Positions 19,701 through 30,183 of a DNA stretch of 64,000 nt are shown here, in pieces (position 1 is the stretch's first letter; each line of letters begins with the position of its first letter). The stretch comes from Branchiostoma floridae (Eukaryota > Chordata > Leptocardii > Amphioxiformes > Branchiostomatidae): positions 13,208,020 to 13,272,019 of the forward strand of contig NC_049980.1 in the NCBI RefSeq assembly GCF_000003815.2, given 5' to 3'. Below the pieces are notes generated by a model, which had not been told where the DNA came from, did not search any database, and saw only the letters and a list, made by a program, of their open reading frames with translations. Both the position numbers and the translations under genes were made by a program.

Positions 19701-22700
19701 ATTTATGGAAGGTATTGTTTTACGTCTGCATTTTTACAGTTACAATTGCAATTTCCATGTTCGGGTCACGTTCATGGTAGAGAGTGAAGAAGTGATGATG
19801 GGCACACGTAATGTTAAAGAAACCTCATTTGCAAATATATATACTTGCTCAGCTCGATTAAACAAGACATATCTTACAAACTTAAGGTATGCCAGTCATG
19901 CATAGGGAAAGTCCACTAGGACTAGGGGGGTTACATGTCTCAAGAGTGTTTGTTTTTCTCTGCAATCATGCTATCACCCTATGAAACAAGACTCACAAAC
20001 TACTAAGTATATTGTGTCTTAACTCAAAGCTCACTATACAACCTTTTTAGTTCATGTCTTTAACCAAAATAATATTACTACCAGAAAAAAAATCACATAC
20101 ATCACAATGATTCAGAAGGTATTGAAAGAATGTCACCTCAAACTCCCTGTTGTCCTTGTTGTACTGTACCACGCCCATGAAGTTACCAGATATTGTACTC
20201 CAGAAGTTTGCCACGTCATTCGCAACATTCACGTCCAGGGGAGAGCAGAGGCTATAGGACATAAATCATAATTATCCATTTAGGAAGGAGAAAAGGCATT
20301 CAGTAGTTTTAGTACAGTCAAACCTGTATAAGTGAGCACCTCTACAAAAGGATCAAATGACCAATCCCTTACATACTTTTCCCAGTGACACAAGAATTAA
20401 GTATATGCTGACCACCTGTACACATGGACCAGATAATTTTGGTCCCCTGGGCCCTGACTGAGTCGTCTTCTTGGGCAGTTTAAATAATGACTGTATTAAG
20501 ATTGCCAACGGGACAAACATTGTCAAACAAGCTTATAGCAAACATACTTAAAGAGCTTGTTGAGTTTCTCGACTCCCTCCTGTGTTTCCAGCATCTGTTT
20601 TACGGCATCAGTGGCTTCTTGGATGTTCTTGTTACACTCGGGGCCAGTGGTAGCCAGGGAGTCCCGAACCACCTCTACGTACTCTGGGAAATTAAACATT
20701 GGTCTACTGTAAAGTAATGTACTGAGGGTAACAAAACTATTGATCAGTAGGATTGAGGAAGTATCACTGAGAGTGAGTGGGTGGGTTTTGTTTGTTTGTT
20801 TGTTTGTTTGTTTGTTTGTTTGTTTGTTTGGTTGTTTGGTTGGTTGGTTGGTTGGTTGGTTGGTTGGTTGGTTGGTTGGTTGGTTGGTTGGTTGGTTGAG
20901 TGAGTGAGTGAGTGAGTGTGAGTGAGTGCATGATTGAGTGAACGAGTAAATGAGCAAGTGAATCAGTGATGCAAATTGTGTTGATGAAGCACCTCTTTCT
21001 TAGGAAAATGAATCACAGTTAACCTAAGTGTCATATTCATCCTAGGTTGTTCTACAATTTTGATATCGTAGACTTTTCAACTAGGCTGTGACAGAACCAA
21101 CTATTAACAAAGATCTAAGACTGCCTCTTTGATAACATTAGACAGCTGAAATGTGTACAACACATGCACGAGTATCCCAATAATGTGCTCGGTTTCTGAT
21201 CATGGGGAAATTGAAGGACAAATGTGACTGACCTCTTGAATGTGAATGGTCAGTAGTAAACCTACCCACAAAGTCCAGCTCAGCCAGTAAAGGCCCACTA
21301 GTGGCCACTGCTCCTGCCACCAGGTGAGGGTACTTCAGACGGAACCAGGCAGACAGGGAACCTGAAGATTATCCCATACAATAATCATTTTCATAATAAT
21401 GGTAATTCAACCACATCCATATAAGTACCACTCATATCATTCCAGCATCACTACATGATTTCCATTTTCTAAAAATTTACAACTAATTAATAATCATTCA
21501 GAGATTTGTATTCTCTATCTTGCTGCACTTACAAGTTACATATGCATGTTTCTTAACAAATGTTAAATTAGAAATTGGACTTAGACTCCTAAAAAGCAAG
21601 GTGATCCATAGCACCAAAATATGATATCTAAGTAGGATACAATGTATTACAATGTACTCTAATTAATCTGTTTAGTTGGTGTGTTCATTCATTCATTCGT
21701 CCTATAGCCTTTAATCAGCTGTAGGCTGATTAATCAGCCGTAAGAGCAGCACAACATGTTATTTTGTATCAATACTAGTAGGCATTTTAGTCCCCTGGCG
21801 GCGCCTATCTCCTCTCCGGGGCATGGTGAATGATGTAAATCACCGTATGGCTGATACGTCACGAAGGTTTGGTGTGTTAAGGGCATTCAAACTGGCTAAG
21901 ATACAGTTATGTGCTCATAACTGTTTATTTATATACATACCTGGGTAGGAGCCGCCAAATGTGATCCACTTGTTATCAGTTAAGCTCATCTTCTCTGCCA
22001 TGTAGTTGCGGAAGTATGCCAGGTCAGCCAGGGCCTGATCACTGCTGAGGTACTGGAGATTTTCTACACTTGTGTCTCTGCAATAAGAAACATAACTTAC
22101 CAATAACTTAAGTCAGAAAAAAAAGTTTGGGTGACACTTTTATCAAGAACATCAACAGACATTTTACAGGCAGAGACAGAGAAATAAATCTAAAGCAATA
22201 ATAAAGCAATTGAACTATCCTAGATTGGTTAATTATGCCCCCTTTGCAACACTTCAAAAAGACTTCTCTTAAGACAAATGCAAAAAAAACAACTTCTGAA
22301 ACACTGGGCTCTACAATGTGTTTTCCATAACAGCTCCAATACACACTCTAGAGTGCGTTCAGCTCCCAACCTAGCCATGTTGTGCAAAATCTTGGCAAGG
22401 TGTATGTAAAGATACAAACTCTTTTATTTTGAAGTTTTAACCCTTGTCCTGCTGGCAAATTTTTGTCCAATTTAACTTCCCAAAGCCCTTGGCAAAAATT
22501 GAACACAACCTGACCAAGACAAACAGACTGAAAACAATACATGTACCAGCGTCATGTACAACTACAAGGATGTCACACAGGTAATAAATAAACATTGCTT
22601 ACTCTGTCGGGTGGCTCTTGCCATAGTACCTATGCTCCAGCATGAGACATAGAGCATGGAACTCTTTTGCATATTCAATCCAAGAACCAGTGACCATCCA

Positions 22701-23679
22701 GATAGGGTCAGCTGTGCCCTCCCCTCCTATCATCAGGAACACAGGTCCTCCTGGCTTGTAGAATGTGTCATTCACAAAGTACCTCTGCAAGGCAAAAACA
22801 GTATAAAGGTACATGATGTTAAGATATGAACTATCTAGAGGTAAGGCCACACCAATTTATTTTCTTGGTGCACAGGTTTTTATCCTAAAAAGTATGGAGC
22901 GACAGGGCGAAAAAAATAATAATAATAAAAATTGTAAAAGGGTTGGGGTAAAAGATAAGGACTAATCCAAAACATAAACAATACAAAGTTTTCAGCTTGA
23001 AAAAAGTACAAAAACACTATTACTGTACAGTAACAGCACCTGTTTGTTGAAAATCACAAAAGCAGTGTCAGTCTTTATGTGCCATTCTTCACGAATGAAA
23101 AATATAACTGCAATAATACCATAGTAGAGTACACATTTTTAGGAGCTTATACACACACATTAACGCACGCACACACATGTAAAGCACACACAAAAACACA
23201 CACAAACACACACACATACACACACACCCCCCCCCCCCCCCACACACACACACACACACAGACATAAACACATATTTGTGGCAAACACAAATTAATAAAG
23301 ACGCCATTCATATGATATTGCATTCATCTTTTCCTTAATTTTTTTTCCTTCAAATATCACACCTGCCACATTGAGTTATGATGACACTGAAAATTGATAA
23401 TGCTGCATGGTGTGCACATGACGATCATGTGCTTTTGTAGGAAGTGTGTGTGTGGGGGGGGGGGGCACTAACCTGTTGCCAAGTCCTGAGATCCGCGTCG
23501 TTATAATGGTCCAGCCGCTGTGTTACCCATTGGTCTGGCGGTAGCGGACCTTCCCCCGCCCGCCCGGGACTGCCCAGCATCCCCCCGCGCGGTCTGCCGT
23601 GTAGAAACCACGGCAGAGCCGCTGTGTAGCCCACAACACACGCTAGCAACAGCGCCAGGCGAGTACACATGGCCGCCAT
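16761..23679 (-). CDS. PRSS16: Thymus-specific-serine-protease-like S28 peptidase
   Basis: Ten exons in order: 23473-23679, 22603-22784, 21941-22077, 21266-21361, 20548-20683, 20137-20251, 19364-19568, 18928-19021, 17066-17277, 16761-16870. Phases fit throughout and give 497 residues (human PRSS16 is about 514). Residues 1-20 are a signal peptide ([10 protein letters not shown]). The S28 triad is visible: Ser173 in GGSYPG, split by an intron after its last Gly begins; Asp439 in NGSIDPW; His465 in [23 protein letters not shown] and [11 protein letters not shown] are close to PRSS16 rather than PRCP or DPP7. Family members are lysosomal or endosomal prolyl-type peptidases; PRSS16 acts in peptide processing in mammalian thymus. 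The start ATG at 23679 has a good context (AACATGG); two further in-frame ATGs flank it. Confidence 0.95.
20313..20465. repeat. Diverged member of the TACAGTCAAACCTGT MITE family
   Basis: It begins TACAGTCAAACCTGTATAAG, then GAGCACCTCTAC and GACCACCTGTACA, matching the ends and spacing of the copies at 24448 and 24910 with many changes. The right boundary is approximate. Confidence 0.5.
20786..20935. repeat. Compound microsatellite (GTTT)n-(GGTT)n-(GAGT)n
   Basis: Within protease intron 20684-21265. Tetranucleotide units change stepwise from GTTT to GGTT to GAGT. Read on the minus strand this gives a false NQPT-repeat open frame. Confidence 0.95.
23200..23270. repeat. (CA)n with poly-C tract
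   Basis: A simple repeat in protease intron 22785-23472, with a run of C in the middle. Confidence 0.95.
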
Positions 23680-24119
23680 GTTCTGTACATCACATGACAT
23701 GTGGGCGGGGCTAAACACTATCCGGGTCACGCGCGGACACATACTTGTATCTCTCAACGGGAGGTCAAACTTGAGGAGAAACCCTTATCATGCCAGATAA
23801 TTTTCAGGGTGGCCTTCGGTACCTACGTACCTCCGCAACTTCGAAATTCAAAATCTCCGCAATATCGTTCCGAACTCAGAAAAGTTATTGACGTTATCGA
23901 TATTGAAACGTCTTTCTGTTCCTAGTACCCCTCTACTTTCTACAATATTATAACTCATCCTACTCCAAGTATAAACTTCCTGGCCCTTGCAAGGGCTGTT
24001 GCTCAAATTTGAAAAATATCAATATGTTTTCAAAGCGTCCATTGATCAAGTAAATTCGATTAAAAAAGAACATCGCCCTGCACACCCTTAAAAAAGTGGA
24101 GCCCCCTGTCATACGTGGT

Positions 24120-24219
24120 NNNNNNNNNNNNNNNNNNNNNNNNNNNNNNNNNNNNNNNNNNNNNNNNNNNNNNNNNNNNNNNNNNNNNNNNNNNNNNNNN
24201 NNNNNNNNNNNNNNNNNNN
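24120..24219. other. Assembly gap (100 N)
   Basis: A run of N. The uniform length of 100 suggests a gap of unknown size. Confidence 1.
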
Positions 24220-24447
24220 GTCTAAAATGACAGTCGACGTCCACGTCTACTTAACGTGTCATCCTCTGCGCATCATTCACAACTCAAAATATCCACCAAT
24301 CCAATTGGTTTTCGATTCTTTAAAGATTTTCAAAGCGCGAGAAAACAACTGCATTTAAATTTTAGTTTCGCACTCCACGTGAGTTGATTTTTTTATCACT
24401 TTATAGAAAATGATAAATAATGTTGACAATAGATAATGTTGACAATG

Positions 24448-24629
24448 TACAGTCAAACCTGTCTATAGCGGCCACTCAAGGGACCGGACAAATTTGGCCA
24501 CTATAGACAGGTGGCCTCTGTATAGAGGTGGTAACTTGTAGATAAAATACCCAAGGGAACGACAAAAAGTGGCCACTATGGACAGGTGGCCCCTCTGTAG
24601 AGGTGGCCCCTAATACAGGTTTGACTGTA
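24448..24629. mobile_element. 182 bp MITE with terminal inverted repeats, copy 1
   Basis: The ends are TACAGTCAAACCTGT and ACAGGTTTGACTGTA. The interior repeats GTGGCC-type and ACAGGTGGCC blocks in both orientations, so the element can fold on itself. An inverted copy lies at 24910-25088. The superfamily is not assigned. Confidence 0.85.
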
Positions 24630-24809
24630 TATTTCTTGTCAACGAATCTTTGCAATATTTTGCAAAATGTAGGTAGGCCTGTCACGAGAAAAGGTAGAAT
24701 GAAAGAGAAAATAAAATATATTTCAACATACACCACTACCCAATGTTCATTATACAATTCTGGTACTTTCAAACCAGATCTTCCGTTGACAAGGCAGTAA
24801 CATGGCCCG

Positions 24810-24909
24810 NNNNNNNNNNNNNNNNNNNNNNNNNNNNNNNNNNNNNNNNNNNNNNNNNNNNNNNNNNNNNNNNNNNNNNNNNNNNNNNNNNNNNNNNNNN
24901 NNNNNNNNN
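24810..24909. other. Assembly gap (100 N)
   Basis: A run of N directly beside the second MITE copy. The inverted pair probably broke the assembly. Confidence 1.
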
Positions 24910-25088
24910 TTTCAAACCTGTATTAGGGGCCACCTCTACAGAGGGCCCCCTGTCCATAGTGGCCACTTTTTGTCGTTCCCCTTGGGTATTTTATCTACAA
25001 GTTACCACCTCTATACAGAGGCCACCTGTCTATAGTGGCCAAATTTGTCCGGTCCCTTGAGTGGCCGCTATAGACAGGTTTGACTGTA
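24910..25088. mobile_element. MITE copy 2, inverted relative to 24448-24629
   Basis: Nearly identical to the reverse complement of copy 1. Its left end abuts the N gap at 24810-24909, so a few terminal bases may be missing. Confidence 0.85.
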
Positions 25089-25592
25089 CTTTCTACATTA
25101 CAATATTACGGCGCTACTGACAAATCTACCAAGGTCTACTAGCAAGTCTTTAAATATCCCATACAACTGATGAAGCTTTTGACATGAAGATTGACAACTT
25201 GGCAGAGATATAATACATTAACATGAACATGAATTAGGACGAATTAACTGTCATATCATTTAAATCATTTTTTCAATAAACTTTTTAACGTTATATACTA
25301 ATCAAGTATAGATAAGATCTTTAACTGAACATGCTGGACACAAGTTGCATGATGAGACGATATTGCAGACAGAGTTACTGAAAGCGGTTTGGACAGATAC
25401 TATCGGCACATAAGAAAATAGTGGAACAGTGGAATGCCTTTATGACGAGGGAGAAGAAACTGGCTAGCTGAAAATTCGATCTGATGATCTATACCACCTT
25501 CATCTACAAGTGGAAGAGCTCCAATCAGAAGACATATGGATCATAATCATGTGTTGATGCTATCTTTAGACGTGTCCGTGATGACACAGCTG

Positions 25593-26485
25593 TCATTGAT
25601 GACGCTCAGCAACACGTCTAGTGGTGGGCTGTCTGTGGGTCTGTAGCCAAACACAGCAGGAACAGAACACATGATGTAAGCATATTGCCAGGTTAGACCT
25701 TGATAGAGTTGCTGCTGTTTGGGGCTTTGGGCAGCAAAGATAAGTGAACATCGGCAGATTTCAATGAACTTTCCAAACTTATAATTACTCCTATATGTTC
25801 TTGGTCGGATTCGACCAAGAGATCGTATTCACGACTTACAGAATCAAAGCAAACAGTCTGCTCACTCCTCAATAACACCAGTCTCCATAGGATTGAATGT
25901 TTCATTTACCGTACACTTACCATGCGGCTGTCCTGCAGTCTCCTTCTGATCTCCAGGGTCTCCACTCTGTCCTGCATACCCTGCAGTCGCTCCTCCCTCC
26001 CTTTGACGTCACTGGACACAGTTCTGAGGACGTGCATCTGACGCTGGAGCAACTGTCTCGCAACATTGACGCCTGGGGTTTCAAAGGACGCACAGTTAAT
26101 GTATTCCCGATGTAATTACAGGTTTGCGATTGCAAAAACTCTATTAGTTGTTGGTATGATTTTTTAAAGCTAGGGGTTTTGCATTCAATCTTCTTTCAGT
26201 CATATTAAATGGTGATATATAGAAACAGAGATTGGTATCTGGAAAAGCTTTCTATCACTCGGAGAGAAAAGGTTCAAACATGAAGCTACGAGTACTGTTG
26301 TTCTTGCATTCCCTTGAGTAAGGTTACTGAAATGTAACATGGAATTCAATATGAAACCATCTTTAAGACCTTGAAAATGCCCACCTGCCGATATGTAGAT
26401 CGACTACACGCAAACGTATCACTTTGAAAATGTATTTCAATGAAGGAAAGTAAAAGTACTCACTCAGTGGGCCCATTGTGAACAT
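25593..26485 (-). CDS. R-SNARE-like miniprotein, paralogue 1
   Basis: Three exons, 26464-26485, 25921-26072 and 25593-25640 (phases 1 and 0), give 73 residues, or 70 from the second ATG at 26476. The 51-residue exon 2 has LRTVSSDVKGREERL then QDRVETL. This aligns without gaps to the VAMP core from the zero-layer arginine to DRADAL (memory comparison: ERDQKL, DDRADAL). Exon 3 encodes a basic tail (THRQPTTRRVAERHQ) and no membrane segment. A TATA box sits 98 bases upstream. The gene is near-identical to paralogue 2 at 29183-30054 and lies in a duplicated block. Function is unknown; a soluble SNARE-like or plain coiled-coil protein is inferred. The exon 3 splice choice is supported by the same phase and basic character in all four paralogues. 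Confidence 0.65.
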
Positions 26486-26582
26486 CAGTCAATCAAACAA
26501 CGATTCCTTCAAATACAGTTCTCTCTGCCCTGGTAGGATTTTCTTCAAGCTGATAGTTTAATTTCAGACACAGCTCTCACAA

Positions 26583-26588
26583 TTTATA
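26583..26588 (-). promoter_or_regulatory. TATA box of miniprotein gene 1
   Basis: TATAAA on the minus strand, preceded by ACCGGAAG, an ETS-type site. The block is conserved before paralogue 2. Confidence 0.6.
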
Positions 26589-27589
26589 GATCTAGCCTTC
26601 CGGTTTGGGTGGAGCGTTTCTATGATTAGACTGCACATTGACGCAAACATGACGTATGTCCTCGAAGGAATTAGAAATATTGAAAAACAGAGAGGCCTTC
26701 TTGGAAAGAACTGGCATGGCCCATGACGTAATATTGTTTATGATGTCCGCCAATACAGTACACGAGACTGCTAAAAAAGGCACCTCTAATTATATATCCA
26801 CAATAAGAACTGCACACGTCGATGAATTAGGATACACGTAGACACCCAGGTAAACATGTGCTAGAAAACATAGAGAACTATATAGAGTTTCACGAACACA
26901 TATCTTCGCTAAAAAACGAATTATTGTGCCCGTATTTTTTGACACTACAAATCGTTCAAATGTTCTGATGATCTTGTCCTATGTTAGATTAGCCTGGTAC
27001 CCAGTCGCACTAGCTCCCTAACCTCTTCCGTATTTGCAGAAAGGACAAAAGAGACTCGAGAACTATAGGATGACCGGATACCAAGCTAATTGTAGATTTA
27101 ACTGGATTATAGACTTTTCTATTTAATATGTAAATGAAGTTTTGATTATAGTATGTAGCAAGATATTAATTGCTGAAGTTAAGGTTACATGAGTATAGTT
27201 CAGTTGGTAGACATAAATGTGTTGAACATTTTATTTTAAATCATGTATCAATTGTTTTGATTGCATGTTCACAAGATCCTTCTTTGTAGGGAGGAGGCAA
27301 CTAAGTTTCAAAAGAAACATAAAGTAATTTCAAAATATTTTGCCGATATTCACTGTTCGACGTAATTAGTAAACATGGATGACATATCAATGCACAATTA
27401 CGCCCCCGATCTTCTTGTATACTTTGATGCTGTCGTAATAAAACACATTCATCAGGTTTTGCAATAGTTCGTTACAGCATTACGTTTTATGGGCATTATG
27501 AGTACTGAAGTCATGAGTCCCGAGCTAGGAGATTTTTAGGACAGCCGAAAATCAATGAACGCCTGGATGTCATCCATAAGATTAAGTTA

Positions 27590-28094
27590 GGCCACAGCAA
27601 GTAAATTTTATGGATGATATCCTCTGCAGACTGCAAAAATAATGAGATAGGGTGAAAAAAAAACAAGATGGGTAAAAAAAACAAGATGGCAAATTTTCAA
27701 AATAGACGTTGTAACAGGACTTGAAGTGACAAAATATGGCATCACAGCCAACAAGGCATTCATTCCTGTATTTAAGAAGTGCACCAGTGTAGTTAAAGTG
27801 ACACTAGTGTGGTAGACTGGTATCATTAACCATGTTGGCAACTACACTCGTAGCTTCCATAGTTCTGCCATTCTTACAACTATCTATAAAGTTTCACTTC
27901 TGCAACTACAGTCAATGCTACAGAGTCTCTAGTGTCAATTCTACATTCAATAATTTGGTTACCACACAACCTTTACCCATTTTCGTCTATCCGGCCTTCC
28001 TTGAAGAAGAAAAAAATTCTTGTTTTTTTTTCTGAAATCAGGCGAAAATTAATGAGCGCGCGGATGTCATCCATAAAATTTACTTACTGTGGCC
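27590..28094. mobile_element. 505 bp MITE, PIF/Harbinger-like
   Basis: Terminal inverted repeats start GGCCACAGCAAGTAAATTTT on the left and end in the mirror form CTGTGGCC on the right, with TATGGATGA-type matches further in (about 33 bp). TTA flanks both sides (27587-27589 and 28095-28097), the 3 bp target duplication typical of PIF/Harbinger. A partial right end of a related copy abuts it at about 27540-27586. Another diverged copy is at 55332-55764. There is no transposase, so it is non-autonomous. Confidence 0.75.
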
Positions 28095-28428
28095 TTAGTA
28101 CCGGCGTGGTCTCAGTGATCATTGCACGCGACGATTACATGTCAATGAACTTGTCATGATCTATCATGCCTAACCGATTTTTTCCAGTTCTCATGTACTA
28201 GTATTGACCAGATCATTCTGGTGACGCCGAAGAACAGTGATGAATACATCCCGACAATATGGTGATTGGGGAATGGTGTTTATCCGTCCAGTCTTAGTTT
28301 GTTTCGAATGCACGGTTAAATTCAAACAACTATATATTCAATTGTAAGTCGTCTTTTCTTCGTTTAAGTATACTTGTGTAAGAAATAAAGCCATGACACA
28401 TGATACACATGAAACATCTGGGCATCTT

Positions 28429-28671
28429 TCAAAATCTTGTTTTATTGGAATTAACATATCTTGAATACATACAATCTATATATCTTGAATATCTACCATT
28501 TTGAGTCAAAAACTCTACAATAACTTTTAAATTGTCTTTGTATTTGTTCACTACGTTCCAATGTAAGCCCCTTTCCTTAGCAGCTCGAGTGGCATGTAGT
28601 ATTAGTTGTACCACTCGTCTTTGGATTTGCTCACTACGACTTTGTAAATTATCGACTGTGTTCCAATGCAC
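28429..28671 (-). other. Open frame built on an imperfect ~110 bp tandem duplication
   Basis: An 80-codon frame containing VVQLILHATRAAKERGLHWN. The neighbouring DNA at 28690-28745 repeats the same segment in diverged form and is not open. No known family was recognised; it may be a remnant of a dispersed element. Confidence 0.3.
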
Positions 28672-29182
28672 GCCTTTTTGTCGTAGCAGCTCTTGTAGGA
28701 TATAGTATTAGTTGTACTACGTTGTATAATTTTTATACAAGTACTCGTATATACCTTTGAATCAGAAATATATGTTACTGTTATCTCAAATACACATCAA
28801 TATACATCAAATAATTCACATATCAATCATCATAAAAGTGATATCAAGTATAGATAAGATCATCAATTGAACATGTTAAACACAAATATCGCATGCTGCT
28901 ACGACAGGGCATTCTAGTATAATAAAGTTCAAATAAAGATCATTCAATAATTTACAAAAATAATTACATAAGGAAATGGAACATTGGAATGCCAAAACCG
29001 TATTATGATGAGAAAATCGAAGGAGATGATTGCTGTAACTCAGGTCTGAAACCGTCTGATGATCTGTATCACCTCCATGTATGTGTACAAGTGGAATAAC
29101 CCCAATCAGAAGACATAATAAATACATGGATCATCATGATGTGTTGATGCTATCTTTAGACGTGTCCGTGATGACACAGCTG

Positions 29183-30054
29183 TCATTGATGACGATCAGT
29201 AGCACGTCGTTTGGTGGGCTGTCTGTGGGTCTGTAGCCAAACACAGCAGGAACAGAACACATGATGTAAGCATATTGCCAGGCTAGACCTTGATAGAGTT
29301 CTGGTACATGGTGGCAACAACAAAGAGGAGTGCACATCGGCAGCAGCTTCAAGGTTAACTTTCCAGACGTACCCCTATAGTCGTTCTCACATGCTCGTTC
29401 TCAGTGCTATACAAAGAAAGCATTGTATACAATTTTATAAGTATTTGGTATGACCAAGGCATCAAACTCAAGACCTACCGAATGCAAGGTTAACACCGCG
29501 CTCACTTGACACTTGCACCGGTGTACATAAAAGTCTAACGTTTGATCTACTCTTACCATGCGGTTATCCTGCAGTCTCCTTCTGATCTCCAGGGTCTCCA
29601 CTCTGTCCTGCATACCCTGCAGTCGCTCCTCCCTCCCTTTGACGTCATTGGACACAGTTCTGAGGACGTGCATCTGACGCTGGAGCAACTGTCTCGCAAC
29701 ATTGACGCCTGGGGGTTCAAAGAACACATTGTCAATGTTACAGTATTTTTTTATATCATATTTTACAACTATAAAACCTTTCCAGGCAGTCTTTTCGTTT
29801 TAAGTCAGATTGGTAGAAGTCAGAAACGGACATCGACATCTGGCAGAAAAAAGATGAAGATACGGCATACCATTGTTTTCTCATTCTGTGAGAACAACGA
29901 CAATCCATACAAAATGTAGTACACTGAAAAAAAAAAGAGTAAAAAAAAGTCGAAAATATGCCATTGCCGATTACATTGAAAAGGACGGACAACTTACCAC
30001 GAAGCATGCGTCAATTTAGAAAGTAAAAGGACTCACTTAGTGGGCGGCTCATCT
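29183..30054 (-). CDS. R-SNARE-like miniprotein, paralogue 2
   Basis: Exons 30039-30054, 29557-29708 and 29183-29230 give 71 residues starting MSRPLS. Exon 2 differs from paralogue 1 by only two residues (SSD to SND, DSR to DNR). The basic tail is THRQPTKRRATDRHQ. Donors GTGAGT and GTAAGA and acceptor CTACAG are canonical. The TATA box is about 124 bases upstream of the ATG. High identity extends through introns and both flanks, so this is a recent segmental duplicate of paralogue 1. Function as for paralogue 1: a short amphipathic helix with the R-SNARE residue pattern, no transmembrane anchor, probably cytosolic. Confidence 0.65.
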
Positions 30055-30177
30055 TTGTGAATCTCAGTTGATGAAAGAACAACTTCTTCAAATTACAGAT
30101 GCCTATTCAGCGACTGGTTCTTCTGCACCTATCAGCTGTCAGGTTTGACTGTCTGCTGCCCGAGGGGGATCTCACAA

Positions 30178-30183
30178 TTTATA
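30178..30183 (-). promoter_or_regulatory. TATA box of miniprotein gene 2
   Basis: TATAAA on the minus strand in the same duplicated promoter block as at 26583, again next to ACCGGAAG. Confidence 0.6.

Larger units (their letters stand above)
23680..25592. other. Intergenic region with two N gaps and an inverted MITE pair
   Basis: It lies upstream of the protease, where GGGCGGGGC at 23703 may be part of its promoter. It contains 100-base gaps at 24120 and 24810. Sequence from about 25298 onward is homologous to 28842 onward and belongs to the duplicated miniprotein locus. Confidence 0.6.
26486..29182. other. Spacer between miniprotein genes 1 and 2
   Basis: It holds the promoter of gene 1, the Harbinger-like MITE at 27590-28094, the repeat-coded open frame at 28429-28671 and the start of the downstream duplicated flank from 28842. 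Nothing else was recognised. Confidence 0.55.

Noticed and set aside
20523-20957. A 144-codon frame with NQPT and KQTN repeats
   Set aside because: It is a tetranucleotide microsatellite read through into a true protease exon (20548-20683).
23079-23307. Open frames of HTHTHT / VCVCVC type
   Set aside because: Both are translations of a (CA)n tract.
29134-29352. Alternative frame (YRPTDSPPNDVLLIVIND...) as the last exon of miniprotein genes 1 and 2
   Set aside because: No donor in exon 2 of gene 2 gives the required phase. The phase-0 basic tail is the one shared by all four paralogues, so it was preferred.
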